From contig JAIEMJ010000023.1 of NCBI GenBank assembly GCA_019752335.1, positions 62,001 to 126,000 on the forward strand: 64,000 bases of DNA, in the 5' to 3' direction. A program made the translations under genes and the position numbers. Source of the DNA: Bryobacteraceae bacterium. GTDB lineage: Bacteria; Acidobacteriota; Terriglobia; Bryobacterales; Bryobacteraceae. The notes beneath the pieces were generated by a model that saw nothing but the letters and a program-made list of their open reading frames with translations, made no database searches and was not told where the DNA came from. Numbering within the stretch: position 1 is the stretch's first letter; each line of letters opens with the position of its first letter. This document shows, one piece after another, positions 37,832 to 47,611 of the stretch.

Positions 37832-38429
37832 TCACAAATACCGCTACTTCCGACATCAGGTTCGGAAATTGGTGGATTTCGCGTTGCCCCGCCAGAAAGA
37901 TACTCCGCTCCACGGGCCAGTTTTCCTTGGCGCACAGCATTTCGAAATCGTCCACCGTCAGAAAGTGGATATTGGGAGAGTCGTACCATTCGTACGGAAA
38001 CAGCCGGTTGCGCGGCGCACGGCCGCTGAAGAGATGCGCCAGACGGACGCTGTAATGGCCGAAATTCGGAAACGCCACGATGGCTCGCTTCCCTACCCGC
38101 AGCATCCCGCGCAATACGCGCAGCGGATGCCGGGACTGTTGCAACGTCTGGCTCAAAATCACATAGTCAAAGGCTTGGTCGGGATAGTCGCGCAGACTGG
38201 TTTCAATGTCGCCCTGGTACACCGACGCGCCGCGCGCGATGGCTGTCTGCACCAGTTCGGGCATTAACTCCACGCCGCGCGCATCCACGTTTTTGTGCTC
38301 CATCAGCCAGGCGATTAATTCGCCATCGCCACAGCCAAGATCCAGCACGCGAGAGCCTTCCGGGATGATCGACGTGATGATCTTGTAGTCGAGGCGGCTC
38401 AGGACATTCTGAACAAATTGGCGGCTCAT
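37818..38429 (-). CDS. metW: Methionine biosynthesis protein MetW
   Basis: A 203-residue SAM-methyltransferase-fold protein (VLDLGCGDGELIAWL; FDYVILSQTLQQSRHP) that acts with MetX homoserine acyltransferases in methionine synthesis; its own reaction is not settled. The NFGHYSVRLAHLFSGRAP stretch is typical of MetW. Its ATG overlaps the metX stop by 4 bp, giving the classical metX-metW pair. Confidence 0.93.
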   Translation of the reverse strand: MSRQFVQNVLSRLDYKIITSIIPEGSRVLDLGCGDGELIAWLMEHKNVDARGVELMPELVQTAIARGASVYQGDIETSLRDYPDQAFDYVILSQTLQQSRHPLRVLRGMLRVGKRAIVAFPNFGHYSVRLAHLFSGRAPRNRLFPYEWYDSPNIHFLTVDDFEMLCAKENWPVERSIFLAGQREIHQFPNLMSEVAVFVITSR

Positions 38430-39547
38430 AAGGACGCCGCCCGTCCGATATTGCGGAAGGTGCTGGCGAGAAAGCCTCTCACGAGTTCAGTCTGCTCCTC
38501 CACCTCCAGCAGGAAGGCATCGTGGCCGTAGGTGGAGGGTAACTCGCAGTATGCGACGTCGCGATTGCGCCCACGCAGAGCGCTGACAATCTCCAGCGAC
38601 TGGTAAGTGGGATACAGCCAGTCCGACGTGAAGCTGATCACCAGGAAGCGCGCGCGCGTCTTCTCGAACGCCGCGCCTAATGAGCCGTGGCCCGACGCGA
38701 GGTCGAAGTAGTCCATCGCCTTGGTGATGTAGAGGTAGGAATTCGCATCGAAGCGATCCACGAATTGGCTGCCGCGATAGCGCAGGTAGCTCTCCACTTC
38801 GAACTCAGCCGAAAAGTCATAACCGAGTTCAGCGCGTTGGCGCAGGCGGCGGCCGAACTTCTCCTTCATCGAGTCGTCGCTCATGTACGTAATGTGGCCC
38901 ACCATGCGCGCGACGGCCAGGCCGCGCTTCGGCGGCGGCCCGCTGTAGTAGTTGCCTTCGCGCCAGTCCGGATCACTCATGATGCTCTGCCGGCCCACTT
39001 CGTTGAAGGCGATCTGCTGGGCGCTGTGGCGCGACGTCGACGCGATCGGAATCACGCTTGCCACGGCCTCGGGGAACAGCACCGCCCACGCCAGGGTCTG
39101 CATGCCGCCCATCGAGCCGCCCGAGACACACAGCAGGCGCGCGATTCCCAGATGGTCAATCAGCAGCTTCTGCAGGCGAACCATGTCGCCGATAGTCACC
39201 ACCGGAAAACCCATGCCGAAGGGAGCCTTCGTGGCTGGATTGGTACTCCCAGGACCCGTAGTACCCCGGCAGCCGCCCAGGACGTTCGCGCAAACGACGA
39301 AATACTTGTCCGTGTCGAACGCTAATCCCGGACCCACCATGTCGCTCCACCAGCCGGGACGGCCATCTTCCTTGCTGATGCCAGCCGCATGGGCATCACC
39401 CGAAAAGGCGTGGCACACCAGGATCGCGTTGGAGCGCGCCTCGTTGAGCGTGCCGTAAGTCTCGTAGGCACAATCCACTGGGGCCAACGTGACCCCGCAA
39501 TCCAGGGCGAGCGACGGGAATGTGACTAGCTGTGTTTCAACGACCAT
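38426..39547 (-). CDS. metX: Homoserine O-acyltransferase
   Basis: Acylates L-homoserine (acetyl or succinyl) as the first dedicated step of methionine synthesis. The 373-residue alpha/beta hydrolase has the nucleophile S145 in VSGGSMGGMQTLAW, the Asp in SFTSDWLYP and the His in YGHDAFL. The GPGSTNPATKAPFGMGFPVV segment is typical of MetX. Acetyl versus succinyl donor cannot be decided by eye. The promoter at 39569-39597 would give a leader of about 14 nt that has no Shine-Dalgarno (CCCCTCCTCG precedes the ATG). Divergent from carAB. Confidence 0.93.
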   Translation of the reverse strand: MVVETQLVTFPSLALDCGVTLAPVDCAYETYGTLNEARSNAILVCHAFSGDAHAAGISKEDGRPGWWSDMVGPGLAFDTDKYFVVCANVLGGCRGTTGPGSTNPATKAPFGMGFPVVTIGDMVRLQKLLIDHLGIARLLCVSGGSMGGMQTLAWAVLFPEAVASVIPIASTSRHSAQQIAFNEVGRQSIMSDPDWREGNYYSGPPPKRGLAVARMVGHITYMSDDSMKEKFGRRLRQRAELGYDFSAEFEVESYLRYRGSQFVDRFDANSYLYITKAMDYFDLASGHGSLGAAFEKTRARFLVISFTSDWLYPTYQSLEIVSALRGRNRDVAYCELPSTYGHDAFLLEVEEQTELVRGFLASTFRNIGRAASL

Positions 39548-39568
39548 CGAGGAGGGGTGACGTCTACG

Positions 39569-39597
39569 ATTATAGCCTTTGCGGCCGCGTGTGCTAA
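39569..39597 (-). promoter_or_regulatory. Sigma-70 type promoter of metX-metW
   Basis: On the minus strand TTAGCA (39597-39592) and a perfect TATAAT (39574-39569) are 17 bp apart. This is the best canonical promoter in the window. Transcription would start about 14 nt before the metX ATG. No SAM-riboswitch-like leader fits in this space. Confidence 0.6.
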
Positions 39598-39638
39598 CTT
39601 AGAAAAAATCCCCCCCACGCGAATAAGGAGAGCTACGG

Positions 39639-40772
39639 TTGAACACAGCCATCCTCGCCCTGGAAGATGGAGCCATCTTCGAGGGACTCGGTTTTGGTGC
39701 GCCCGCGGAAAGCCAAGGAGAGGTCGTCTTTAACACGTCCCTCACCGGCTACCAGGAAATATTCACCGACCCATCCTATGCCGGGCAGATCGTCTGCCTG
39801 ACCAATCCCCAAATCGGCAACTACGGCACCAACGCCGGCGACGATGAAGCGGCCCGGCCGTTTATCGAAGGCCTGCTGGTGCGGGAGTTGACGGCGGCCA
39901 GCAATTGGCGTTCGGAAAGCGACGCTGACGCGTACCTGAAGCGGCATCGCATCCCCGCCTCCGCCGAGATCGACACCCGCGCCCTGGTGCGCCGCCTGCG
40001 GACCAAGGGCTCACTGCGCGGGATTCTTTCCACCATGCCCGGCGCCGACGCCAAGGAGCTCGTGGAGCGCGCGCGCCAAGTGCCGTCGATGGCCGGGCTG
40101 GACCTGGCGACGCGCGTCAGCACAAAGGCGCACTATCCCTGGACCGAAACCATCAGCCCGGCGTTGCCATCCGAGGTTCTGCGCGCGGTAACGCCGCCCG
40201 AGTTCAACGTGGTCGCTTACGATTTCGGCATCAAGCGCAACATTCTGCGCTGCCTTGCCCATGCCGGGGCGAAGCTAACCGTCGTCCCGGCGGGCACCAG
40301 CGCGGCGGACGTGCTGGCGATGAGGCCCGACGGGGTCTTTCTGTCGAACGGTCCAGGCGATCCGGAGCCGCTCGAATTTCAGGCGAAGCAAATCAGCCAA
40401 CTGATGGGCCGCGTGCCGATGTTCGGCATCTGCCTGGGCCATCAGATTATGGGCCTGGCCGTCGGCGGCAAGACGTACAAGCTCAAGTTCGGCCACCGCG
40501 GCGGCAATCACCCGGTGTTGAACAAGCTCACGGGAAAAGTGGAAATTACCGTGCAAAACCATGGCTTCGCCGTGGACCCGGACTCGCTCGACGCCCAGCG
40601 CATCGAGCTCACGCACATCAATCTGAATGACCAGACGCTCGAAGGCTTCCGCCACCGCGAGCACCCCGCGTTCTGCGTTCAGTACCATCCCGAAGCGGCG
40701 CCGGGTCCGCATGATTCGCAGTATCTCTTTGACGATTTTGCTCGCCTGATGCGCGACTGGAAGAAGGCCTAA
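39639..40772 (+). CDS. carA: Carbamoyl-phosphate synthase small subunit
   Basis: Glutaminase subunit that supplies ammonia to CarB for carbamoyl phosphate, used for pyrimidines and arginine. The 377-residue product has the N-terminal CarA domain (LEDGAIFEGLGFG) and the class I amidotransferase domain with the nucleophile C265 (FGICLGHQ) and the His-Glu pair in QYHPEAAPGP. The start is TTG at 39639: AAGGAG (39625-39630) lies 8 nt before it and the conserved N-terminus begins there. carB follows after 3 bp. Confidence 0.96.
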   Translation: MNTAILALEDGAIFEGLGFGAPAESQGEVVFNTSLTGYQEIFTDPSYAGQIVCLTNPQIGNYGTNAGDDEAARPFIEGLLVRELTAASNWRSESDADAYLKRHRIPASAEIDTRALVRRLRTKGSLRGILSTMPGADAKELVERARQVPSMAGLDLATRVSTKAHYPWTETISPALPSEVLRAVTPPEFNVVAYDFGIKRNILRCLAHAGAKLTVVPAGTSAADVLAMRPDGVFLSNGPGDPEPLEFQAKQISQLMGRVPMFGICLGHQIMGLAVGGKTYKLKFGHRGGNHPVLNKLTGKVEITVQNHGFAVDPDSLDAQRIELTHINLNDQTLEGFRHREHPAFCVQYHPEAAPGPHDSQYLFDDFARLMRDWKKA

Positions 40773-40775
40773 GCC

Positions 40776-43700
40776 ATGCCCCGCCGCAACGACCTGAAAC
40801 GGATTCTCATCATCGGCTCCGGCCCCATTGTGATTGGCCAAGCCTGCGAGTTCGACTACTCCGGCACGCAAGCCTGCAAGGTGCTGAAGGCCGATGGCTA
40901 CGAAGTGGTGCTGATCAATTCGAATCCCGCCACCATCATGACGGACCCCGAAATCGCGGACCGCACTTACGTCGAACCGCTCACCGTCGAGTACGCCACC
41001 GAAGTGATCCGGCGCGAACGCCCAGACGCGATCTTGTCGACGGTGGGCGGCCAAACGGGTCTGAATCTGTCGATCGCGCTCGCCGAAGCCGGTGTCCTCG
41101 ACAAGTACGGCGTGGAGCTGATTGGCGCGAAGATCGACGCCATCAAGAAGGCCGAGGACCGGCTGCTCTTCAAGGACGCCATGCGCAAGATCGGCTTGGC
41201 GACACCGACCTCGATGCTCCTCAAAGACATCGAGAGCGGCGTGAAGTTCGCCGAGCGCATCGGCTTTCCAATGATTCTGCGCCCCAGCTTCACCATGGGC
41301 GGCTCCGGCGGCGGCATCGCTTACAACCTCGAAGATCTGCACGAGATTCTCGGCCGCGGCCTCGAGCTATCGCCCGTCGGCGAGGTTCTCGCCGAAGAGA
41401 GCGTCCTCGGTTGGAAAGAATTCGAGCTCGAAGTAATGCGGGACCAAGCCGACAACTGCATCATTGTCTGCTCGATCGAGAATTTCGATCCGATGGGCGT
41501 CCACACGGGCGACTCCATCACCGTGGCACCCGCCCAGACCCTCACGGACCGTGAGTACCAGATGATGCGCGACGCCGCCCTGGCCGTGTTGCGCGAGATC
41601 GGCGTCGATACCGGCGGCTCGAACGTCCAGTTCGCCATCAACCCGGAAGACGGGCGCATGGTGGTGGTGGAGATGAATCCCCGCGTGTCGCGCAGTTCGG
41701 CATTGGCGTCCAAAGCGACCGGCTTCCCGATAGCGAAGATCGCCGCCAAGCTCGCGGTGGGCTACCGTTTGGACGAGATCAAGAACGACATCACGCGCCT
41801 GACGCCAGCTTGCTTTGAGCCGACGATCGACTATGTCGTGGTGAAGATTCCGCGCTGGCAGTTCGAAAAGTTCCCCGGCGCCGAGACCACGTTGGGCACG
41901 CAGATGAAGAGCGTCGGCGAAGTAATGTCGATGGGCCGCACCTTCAAGCAAGCCCTCGGCAAGGCGATTCGTTCACTTGAGACTGGTAAGAGCGCCTCCG
42001 CGGAGGTCTTCGATCCGCAGTTGATCAATACTCGTTTGATTACCGCGACGCCTGAACGGTTAGGCTACATCCGCTACGCCTTCGAACAAGGCCGAAGCGT
42101 CGAAGAAGTGCAGGAGATGACTAAGATTGACCCTTGGTTCCTGCGGCAATTGGCCGAAGTGATCGCCGAGGAACAGTCCTTCGGCGGCCGGGCGTTAACG
42201 AGTATCACGAAACCGGAAATGCGGCGCGCTAAGCGCAATGGCATCTCCGACGTTACTTTGGCGCGCAAAGTAAGCGCGACTCCCGACGAAGTACGAACTT
42301 ATCGGAAATCGCTTGGCGTAGAGGCAATCTACAATCGCGTCGATACCTGCGCCGCCGAGTTCGAGAGCTTCACGCCTTATCTTTATTCGAGTTACGAAAC
42401 GGCTTGCGAAGCCGAGCCGACCACGCGCAAGAAGGTAATGATTCTCGGTGCGGGTCCGAACCGGATCGGCCAGGGCATTGAGTTCGACTACGCCTGCTGC
42501 CACGCGTCCTATGCGCTACAGGAGTTCGGCGTCGAGTCGATCATGGTGAATTGCAATCCGGAAACCGTGTCGACCGACTACGACACCTCGGATCGTCTCT
42601 ATTTCGAGCCGCTCACCTTGGAAGACGTCCTGAATATTCAGGACAAGGAAAAACCCGACGGCGCCATTGTCCAATTCGGCGGACAGACGCCGCTCAATTT
42701 GTCGATTCCGCTGAAGGCCAACGGCGTGACGGTGATTGGCACCCAGCCCGAAGATATTGACTTAGCCGAGGATCGCAAGTTATTCGGCGCCTTACTCGAT
42801 GAATTAGGCATTCCCTCGCCCGCCAATCGTACGGCGCGCAGCGAACAGGAAGCCGTCGATGCGGCGCGCGAGATCGGTTACCCGGTGTTAGTGCGGCCCA
42901 GCTACGTACTCGGCGGCCGCGCCATGACGATCGCATACGAAGAAGATACCGTGCGTAAGTACATGCGCGAGGCGGTGCATTTTTCGCAGGACCGTCCGAT
43001 TCTAATTGATCGCTTCCTGGAGGACGCCGTCGAAGTCGATGTCGATTGCCTCTCCGACGGCAACGATGTCCTGATCGCCGGCATCATGGAGCACATTGAG
43101 GAAGCCGGCATCCACTCGGGCGATAGCTCCTGCGTGCTGCCGCCCATCTCCCTAGGCGCCTCCGAACGGCAGCAGATTGAAGACTACACGGTGAAGCTGG
43201 CGCGCGGCCTGCGCGTCGTGGGCTTGATGAACGTGCAGTACGCGATCAAGGAAGGTACCGTTTATGTGCTCGAAGTCAATCCGCGCGCCTCGCGGACCGT
43301 GCCCTATGTCAGCAAGGCGACCGGCATTCCGCTCCCCAAGGTAGCCGTCGGCTTGATGCTGGGCAAAACGCTGAAGGAGTTGTCGTATCTGACCAACGGA
43401 CAGATCTCCGGCGTGCTTCCCGTGCCGCAGTTCTTTGTGAAGTCTCCGGTATTCCCCTTCGCGAAGTTCCCCGGCGTTGATCCGGCCCTGGGGCCGGAGA
43501 TGCGTTCCACGGGCGAAGTGATGGGCGTCGGCGCGAATTTTGGCGAGGCGTTCGCCAAAGCGCAAGTGAGCGCCGGCACTCCCCTGCCCTCGTCGGGCTG
43601 TGTCTTCCTGAGCGTCAGCGACCGGCATAAGCAGGACGCCGTCGAAATCGGCCGCCGCTTCGCCGAACTCGGCTTTGACCTGGCAGCGACGCGCGGCACG

Positions 43701-44009
43701 GCCGCCGTGTTGAAAGCGGCCGGCTTAAAGCCGAAAATCGTCTTCAAGGTAAACGAAGGCCGCCCCAACGCGGTCGACTTACTCAAAGCCGGCAAGGTCC
43801 AACTCATCATCTACACCACCTCCAGCGCCGTCAGCTTTAGCGACGAGAAGGCGCTACGGCGTTCGTCGTTGACGAGTCGTGTACCATGCATCACGACGAT
43901 CAGCGGCGCCAAAGCGGCCGTAGAGGCCCTCGCCTCGCGTCTGCGCGACCCCATCCGCGTATGGAACTTACAGGAGATCCACGCGGGCGTTGGTACGGCA
44001 AAGACGTAG
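40776..44009 (+). CDS. carB: Carbamoyl-phosphate synthase large subunit
   Basis: The 1077-residue ATP-grasp subunit that makes carbamoyl phosphate from bicarbonate, ammonia and two ATP. It has two homologous halves, each opening with the family motif ([40 protein letters not shown]), ATP-grasp cores with [20 protein letters not shown] and [20 protein letters not shown], and a C-terminal MGS-like allosteric domain (about 940-1077, [20 protein letters not shown]). Full length; ends in TAG. An AAA ATPase gene starts 11 bp downstream. Confidence 0.97.
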   Translation: MPRRNDLKRILIIGSGPIVIGQACEFDYSGTQACKVLKADGYEVVLINSNPATIMTDPEIADRTYVEPLTVEYATEVIRRERPDAILSTVGGQTGLNLSIALAEAGVLDKYGVELIGAKIDAIKKAEDRLLFKDAMRKIGLATPTSMLLKDIESGVKFAERIGFPMILRPSFTMGGSGGGIAYNLEDLHEILGRGLELSPVGEVLAEESVLGWKEFELEVMRDQADNCIIVCSIENFDPMGVHTGDSITVAPAQTLTDREYQMMRDAALAVLREIGVDTGGSNVQFAINPEDGRMVVVEMNPRVSRSSALASKATGFPIAKIAAKLAVGYRLDEIKNDITRLTPACFEPTIDYVVVKIPRWQFEKFPGAETTLGTQMKSVGEVMSMGRTFKQALGKAIRSLETGKSASAEVFDPQLINTRLITATPERLGYIRYAFEQGRSVEEVQEMTKIDPWFLRQLAEVIAEEQSFGGRALTSITKPEMRRAKRNGISDVTLARKVSATPDEVRTYRKSLGVEAIYNRVDTCAAEFESFTPYLYSSYETACEAEPTTRKKVMILGAGPNRIGQGIEFDYACCHASYALQEFGVESIMVNCNPETVSTDYDTSDRLYFEPLTLEDVLNIQDKEKPDGAIVQFGGQTPLNLSIPLKANGVTVIGTQPEDIDLAEDRKLFGALLDELGIPSPANRTARSEQEAVDAAREIGYPVLVRPSYVLGGRAMTIAYEEDTVRKYMREAVHFSQDRPILIDRFLEDAVEVDVDCLSDGNDVLIAGIMEHIEEAGIHSGDSSCVLPPISLGASERQQIEDYTVKLARGLRVVGLMNVQYAIKEGTVYVLEVNPRASRTVPYVSKATGIPLPKVAVGLMLGKTLKELSYLTNGQISGVLPVPQFFVKSPVFPFAKFPGVDPALGPEMRSTGEVMGVGANFGEAFAKAQVSAGTPLPSSGCVFLSVSDRHKQDAVEIGRRFAELGFDLAATRGTAAVLKAAGLKPKIVFKVNEGRPNAVDLLKAGKVQLIIYTTSSAVSFSDEKALRRSSLTSRVPCITTISGAKAAVEALASRLRDPIRVWNLQEIHAGVGTAKT

Positions 44010-44020
44010 AATGGGGTTCT

Positions 44021-45136
44021 GTGTTCCTCCAGTCTCTCCATCTGCGCGACGTGCTCTCATTTCGAGACTGCAAGCTCGAACTTAAGCCGCTCAATGTCCT
44101 GATTGGGGCCAACGGTTCAGGAAAATCCAATTTCCTCGACGCCATCTCGTTGCTGCCCGGTTTCACGGCGGATTCGGCGGCCTTCCTCCGGACCCAAGGC
44201 GGACCCGGAGCCTGGCTTTCCAAGGGCATCGGAGCCGGTCCAGCGGCAAAGCTGGCCTTCCAATTCGACGGTGGCCAGGATTACGAAGTCGTCTTTGGAG
44301 CCTTTGGGCCGAGTTTGCATATCTATGCGGAGTATCTTCGCAAATCCGGAAGCAAGAGCGCGGTGCTCACCCGCCACGAGTCGGAAATCTCAGGTAGGAC
44401 TCCCATTGCGAACTACTTCAAGTCTGAGTCTCCCCAGTCCGAGCGCTCCCTGCTTAGCTACCTATTCCCAGCGCAGACTGAATGGCGTGCGTGGCAAGAC
44501 AGTCTGCGAAAGATTCGGACCTATCGTCTCGCCGGATTCAATGAGATTCGGCAGGGCGTGCCCATCGGTTCGGGAGATCGATATCTCTCTCCGACGGGCG
44601 ACAATTTAGCCAAACTGATCCATGACTTTTATCAGGCAGGCTTGGCTGATTCGATTGATGAAGCGTTGCAACGATTCGGTGAAAATTACCGGACCGTCAA
44701 GCACGACGTGTCGGGACAATATTGGTCGCTACGGTTAGACGAAACTCGACTGGAAGGGTCAGTGTCCGCATCGCGTATTTCAGACGGAACATTGCGCTTC
44801 CTCCAATTACTGGTAATCCTCCGCCATCCTGATCCACCTCCGCTGATTTTGATCGAAGAGCCGGAACTCGGCTTGCATCCCGATGCCATTCGCATTGTCG
44901 CGGAGGAATTGTTGGTGGCGTCAGACCATACGCAGTTAGTGGTGACTACTCATTCAACGGAATTGATTTCGGCGTTGCAGCAAACACCGGACTCCATCCT
45001 AGTTTGCGAAAAAGATTTTGACAATGCCACGTCGGTGCGCCGACTGGATGGAACCACTATCCGCCGTTGGCTCAAGGAGTTTTCTTCACTCGGCGAACTT
45101 TGGTTGTCGGGAGCTATCGGGGGAACCCGCTGGTGA
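44021..45136 (+). CDS. RecF/OLD-like AAA ATPase (AAA_21 type)
   Basis: A 371-residue ATPase of the ABC-like/SMC class. Walker A is G29-ANGSGK-S36, followed by a middle region (about 60-230) without clear motifs, a signature-like SRISDGTLRFLQLLVILRHP near 250, Walker B ILIEEPELGLHP near 278, and the H-loop VVTTHSTELIS near 308. GTG at 44021 is chosen because the fold begins there (FLQSLHLRDVLSFRDC) and GGGG lies 4 nt upstream; an upstream reading to 43886 would run inside carB. The gene is visibly more AT-rich than its neighbours, hinting at transfer. It is coupled (GTGA) to the DUF4276 gene; such ATPase plus Toprim-like pairs resemble split OLD-type defence nucleases. Confidence 0.82.
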   Translation: MFLQSLHLRDVLSFRDCKLELKPLNVLIGANGSGKSNFLDAISLLPGFTADSAAFLRTQGGPGAWLSKGIGAGPAAKLAFQFDGGQDYEVVFGAFGPSLHIYAEYLRKSGSKSAVLTRHESEISGRTPIANYFKSESPQSERSLLSYLFPAQTEWRAWQDSLRKIRTYRLAGFNEIRQGVPIGSGDRYLSPTGDNLAKLIHDFYQAGLADSIDEALQRFGENYRTVKHDVSGQYWSLRLDETRLEGSVSASRISDGTLRFLQLLVILRHPDPPPLILIEEPELGLHPDAIRIVAEELLVASDHTQLVVTTHSTELISALQQTPDSILVCEKDFDNATSVRRLDGTTIRRWLKEFSSLGELWLSGAIGGTRW

Positions 45137-45702
45137 AGATGATTCGGATTTACTTTGAAGGCGACCGCCGGCTAACGGAAGGGTTGACAGCGTTTCTGAA
45201 AGACGATGTCGACTTGGCTCGGGAACACAAGATCAGGATCGATTTAATTGGCGCCGGCGATAAACGAGCCGAGAAGGCTTACGCCAACGGCCAGAAGGAC
45301 TGGCCAGATGCTCGTCATTTCGTCCTCAAAGATGCCGAAGGGCCTCTTCCGCGCCATCGCCCAAAGCATACTTACTATTGGGTGGAGGTGATGGAGAGCT
45401 GGTTCATTGCGGACCGAGAGGCGATCACCAAGGCACTCGGTGCATGCGCTAAGGCGAAGAATATTCCCGATGCATCGAACGTAGAGCAGATTTCCCATGC
45501 TCGGGGTTTCAAGCTAATCAGCGCAGCCACCTAGCCCTGCGGACAGGAGAAGCACTACGACCAGGCGCATCCGCCCCTATTGGCCAATCGGATCTTGAAG
45601 AACTTAAATCCGGAGACCGTGAAAAATAAGTCAGCCGAATGTCGGAGATTTCTCGACGCGCTAAGAGACATCTTCGTCAAGTTGGCCGCTGAAACAACGT
45701 AA
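45133..45702 (+). pseudogene. DUF4276 (Toprim-like) protein interrupted by an in-frame TAG
   Basis: The first 133 codons encode a recognisable DUF4276 protein (MIRIYFEGD; HFVLKDAEGPLP; VEVMESWFIADREA). A TAG at 45532-45534 then stops translation, but the same frame continues for 55 codons with the expected C-terminus of the family (QEKHYDQAH, LKNLNPETVKNKSAECRRFL) to TAA at 45700-45702. A single base change from AAG, CAG or TGG would explain the TAG. Start is GTG at 45133, overlapping the ATPase stop; ATG at 45139 is the alternative. Either the gene is recently broken, the short form works, or the stop is read through. The end overlaps thiE by 26 bp, tail to tail. Confidence 0.75.
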
Positions 45703-46237
45703 TCGCTGCGATCCCCACCGCACCGGAATCGATACAAGCCGCGGCGTTTGATTCGGTCACTCCCCCCAAGGCGTAAACTGGCCGGATCGCACTCGCCCGC
45801 TGAATGCCGTCGAGCCCGATTACGGGCCCATACCCCGGCTTCGACAACGACTCGAACACCGGCCCCAGCACGACGAAGTCAGCGCTGGAAGCTCGTTGCA
45901 CATCGTCCAACGAATGGCAAGACACGCCAATCAAAAATCCATCTGGCAACGAATCCCGCAACCCAGACGGCGCAGGTGCCCCACCGCGCAGATGCACCCC
46001 GTCAAGACCCACCGCCAGCGCCACATCCAGGCGATCGTTGATGAGAATCTTCGTCCCATGCGGATTCGGCAACGCCCGCACCCGCCGCGCCAAAGCCAAC
46101 AACTCGCGCATCGACAGATCCTTCTCGCGCAACTGCACCATGGTGATCCCTTCACGCAGCCAATGCGCGATGTTCTCCACCAGAGCTTCCACGCCGCCCA
46201 ACCCATGCCGATCCGTAATGTAATAGCGCGCAAGCAA
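45677..46237 (-). CDS. thiE: Thiamine-phosphate synthase (ThiE/TenI)
   Basis: Joins hydroxymethylpyrimidine diphosphate and the thiazole phosphate to form thiamine phosphate. The 186-residue TIM barrel has YYITDRHGLGG at its start, VQLREKDL, LINDRLDVALAVGLDGVHL, the phosphate loop VLGPVFESLSKPGYGP and YALGGVTESN. The frame stays open far upstream but is antisense to the Gfo/Idh gene there; the family N-terminus fixes the start at TTG 46237, with TATCAT 9 nt upstream. No other thi gene is near. TenI, a paralogue with isomerase activity, is the alternative. Confidence 0.85.
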   Translation of the reverse strand: MLARYYITDRHGLGGVEALVENIAHWLREGITMVQLREKDLSMRELLALARRVRALPNPHGTKILINDRLDVALAVGLDGVHLRGGAPAPSGLRDSLPDGFLIGVSCHSLDDVQRASSADFVVLGPVFESLSKPGYGPVIGLDGIQRASAIRPVYALGGVTESNAAACIDSGAVGIAAITLFQRPT

Positions 46238-46246
46238 GCCGTTCCC

Positions 46247-46256
46247 ATGATACGAT
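46247..46256. promoter_or_regulatory. Overlapping divergent -10 hexamers between thiE and the Gfo/Idh gene
   Basis: ATGATACGAT holds TACGAT on the plus strand (46251-46256, 8 nt before the ATG at 46265) and TATCAT on the minus strand (46252-46247, 9 nt before the TTG at 46237). They share the central TA, just as at 2171-2180. Confidence 0.4.
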
Positions 46257-46264
46257 TTCGAGCG

Positions 46265-47611
46265 ATGTCTCTCACTCGACGTTCCTTCGCTCTCTCGGCG
46301 GCCACGGCCGCCGCCGCGCAACGCGTGCTCGGCGCCAATGACCGTGTCGGAGTCGGCTTCATCGGCTACGGTCTCATCGGCGCGCAGCACGTCTTCGACT
46401 TCAAGAACCAGAAGGACGCCGACATGGTGGCCCTCTCCGAGACTTACGCGCCGCGTTTGGACGAAGGCGTCAGCAAACTCGGCGGGCGCACCAAGCCCTA
46501 TCGCGACTTCCGCAAGATGCTTGACGACAAGGACGTCGAAGCCGTCGTCGTCTCCACGCCCGATCACTGGCACGCCTTGATGACGATGATGGCCTGCGCC
46601 GCCGGCAAGGACGTCTATGTCGAGAAGCCGATGACGCTCTTCATCGATGAAGGCAAGTGGATGCGGCAAGTGGCGCGCAAGCACAACCGCGTGGTCCAAG
46701 TGGGCACGCAGCAGCGCAGCGGCAAGCACTACCAGTCCGCCAAGCAACTCATCGCCAGTGGCTACCTCGGCAAGATCCACTCGGTCAAAATGGACTCCTT
46801 CCGCAACATCATGCCCGGCTTCGGCAAGCCGCCCGAAGTGGTAGCGCCTCCCGAATTCGACTACGACATGTGGCTCGGCCCTTCGGCCTCCGCCAAGCCC
46901 TACTCGCCGCACCGGGGCATCTATCACTTCCGTTGGTTCTGGGACTTCTCCGGCGGCCAGATGACCAACCTCGGCGCGCACTCCATCGACATCATGCAGT
47001 GGTACCTCGATCAGAAGGGGCCGCTCTCCGCCACGTCGATCGGCGGCCGCTATGCCCTCGAAGACGACGGCGAAACGCCGGACACACAGGACGCGCAGTT
47101 CGAGTACAGCGGCTTCACCGCGACGTGGGCGCATCGCGAAGCGAGCCGCGGACGCGGCAACGGCAGTGGCCTGGAGTTCTTCGGCACGAAGGGCTCGATG
47201 ACCGTCGGACGCGGCGGCTACGAAGTCTTCCCTGATCCCAGGATCAACCCGGGCAACGCCATTCCCGTTTTCAAGGGCCAGCCCACCGGCGGCGTCGCGC
47301 GGAGCGAGGCCGTGCCCGAACCCTGGGTGCCCGCAAAGAAAGAAAAAGGCTCCTCCGATGAGCAGTTCGACCTACATGTGCGAAACTTCTTGGATTGCAT
47401 CAAGTCACGCAAACGGACGATCGCGGACGTGGAGGACGGCCACTGGACCGCCGTGGCTTGCCATCTCGCCAACATCAGCCTGCGCGTCGGCCGCAAGCTG
47501 AAGTGGGATCCGGTGAAGGAAGAGATCGTCGGCGACCGCGAGGCCGCCGCGATGATGCGCCGCCCCTATCGCAAGCCATGGGATACGCTCTTGCGCTCGC
47601 TCTTGGCTTAG
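46265..47611 (+). CDS. Tat-exported Gfo/Idh/MocA family oxidoreductase
   Basis: A 448-residue NAD(P)-dependent sugar or inositol oxidoreductase. MSLTRRSFALSAATAAAAQ is a twin-arginine signal, so the folded enzyme with its cofactor goes to the periplasm. The Rossmann motif is GFIGYGLIGAQHV, the EKP motif is VYVEKPMTL, and the C-terminal domain has RWFWDFSGGQMTNLGAHSID, with the His expected in the active site. Exported members of this family are often glycoside hydrolases or oxidoreductases acting on sugar residues in Bacteroidetes, Planctomycetes and Acidobacteriota; the exact substrate is unknown. It overlaps the next gene by 34 bp. Confidence 0.87.
   Translation: MSLTRRSFALSAATAAAAQRVLGANDRVGVGFIGYGLIGAQHVFDFKNQKDADMVALSETYAPRLDEGVSKLGGRTKPYRDFRKMLDDKDVEAVVVSTPDHWHALMTMMACAAGKDVYVEKPMTLFIDEGKWMRQVARKHNRVVQVGTQQRSGKHYQSAKQLIASGYLGKIHSVKMDSFRNIMPGFGKPPEVVAPPEFDYDMWLGPSASAKPYSPHRGIYHFRWFWDFSGGQMTNLGAHSIDIMQWYLDQKGPLSATSIGGRYALEDDGETPDTQDAQFEYSGFTATWAHREASRGRGNGSGLEFFGTKGSMTVGRGGYEVFPDPRINPGNAIPVFKGQPTGGVARSEAVPEPWVPAKKEKGSSDEQFDLHVRNFLDCIKSRKRTIADVEDGHWTAVACHLANISLRVGRKLKWDPVKEEIVGDREAAAMMRRPYRKPWDTLLRSLLA

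Noticed and set aside
39548-39638. SAM or pyrimidine riboswitch between metX and carA
   Set aside because: The space is only 91 bp, shared by two divergent promoters, with no multi-stem structure.
46238-47134. Upstream extension of the thiE frame (about 300 codons)
   Set aside because: It is antisense to the Gfo/Idh gene; ThiE's conserved N-terminus begins right at TTG 46237.
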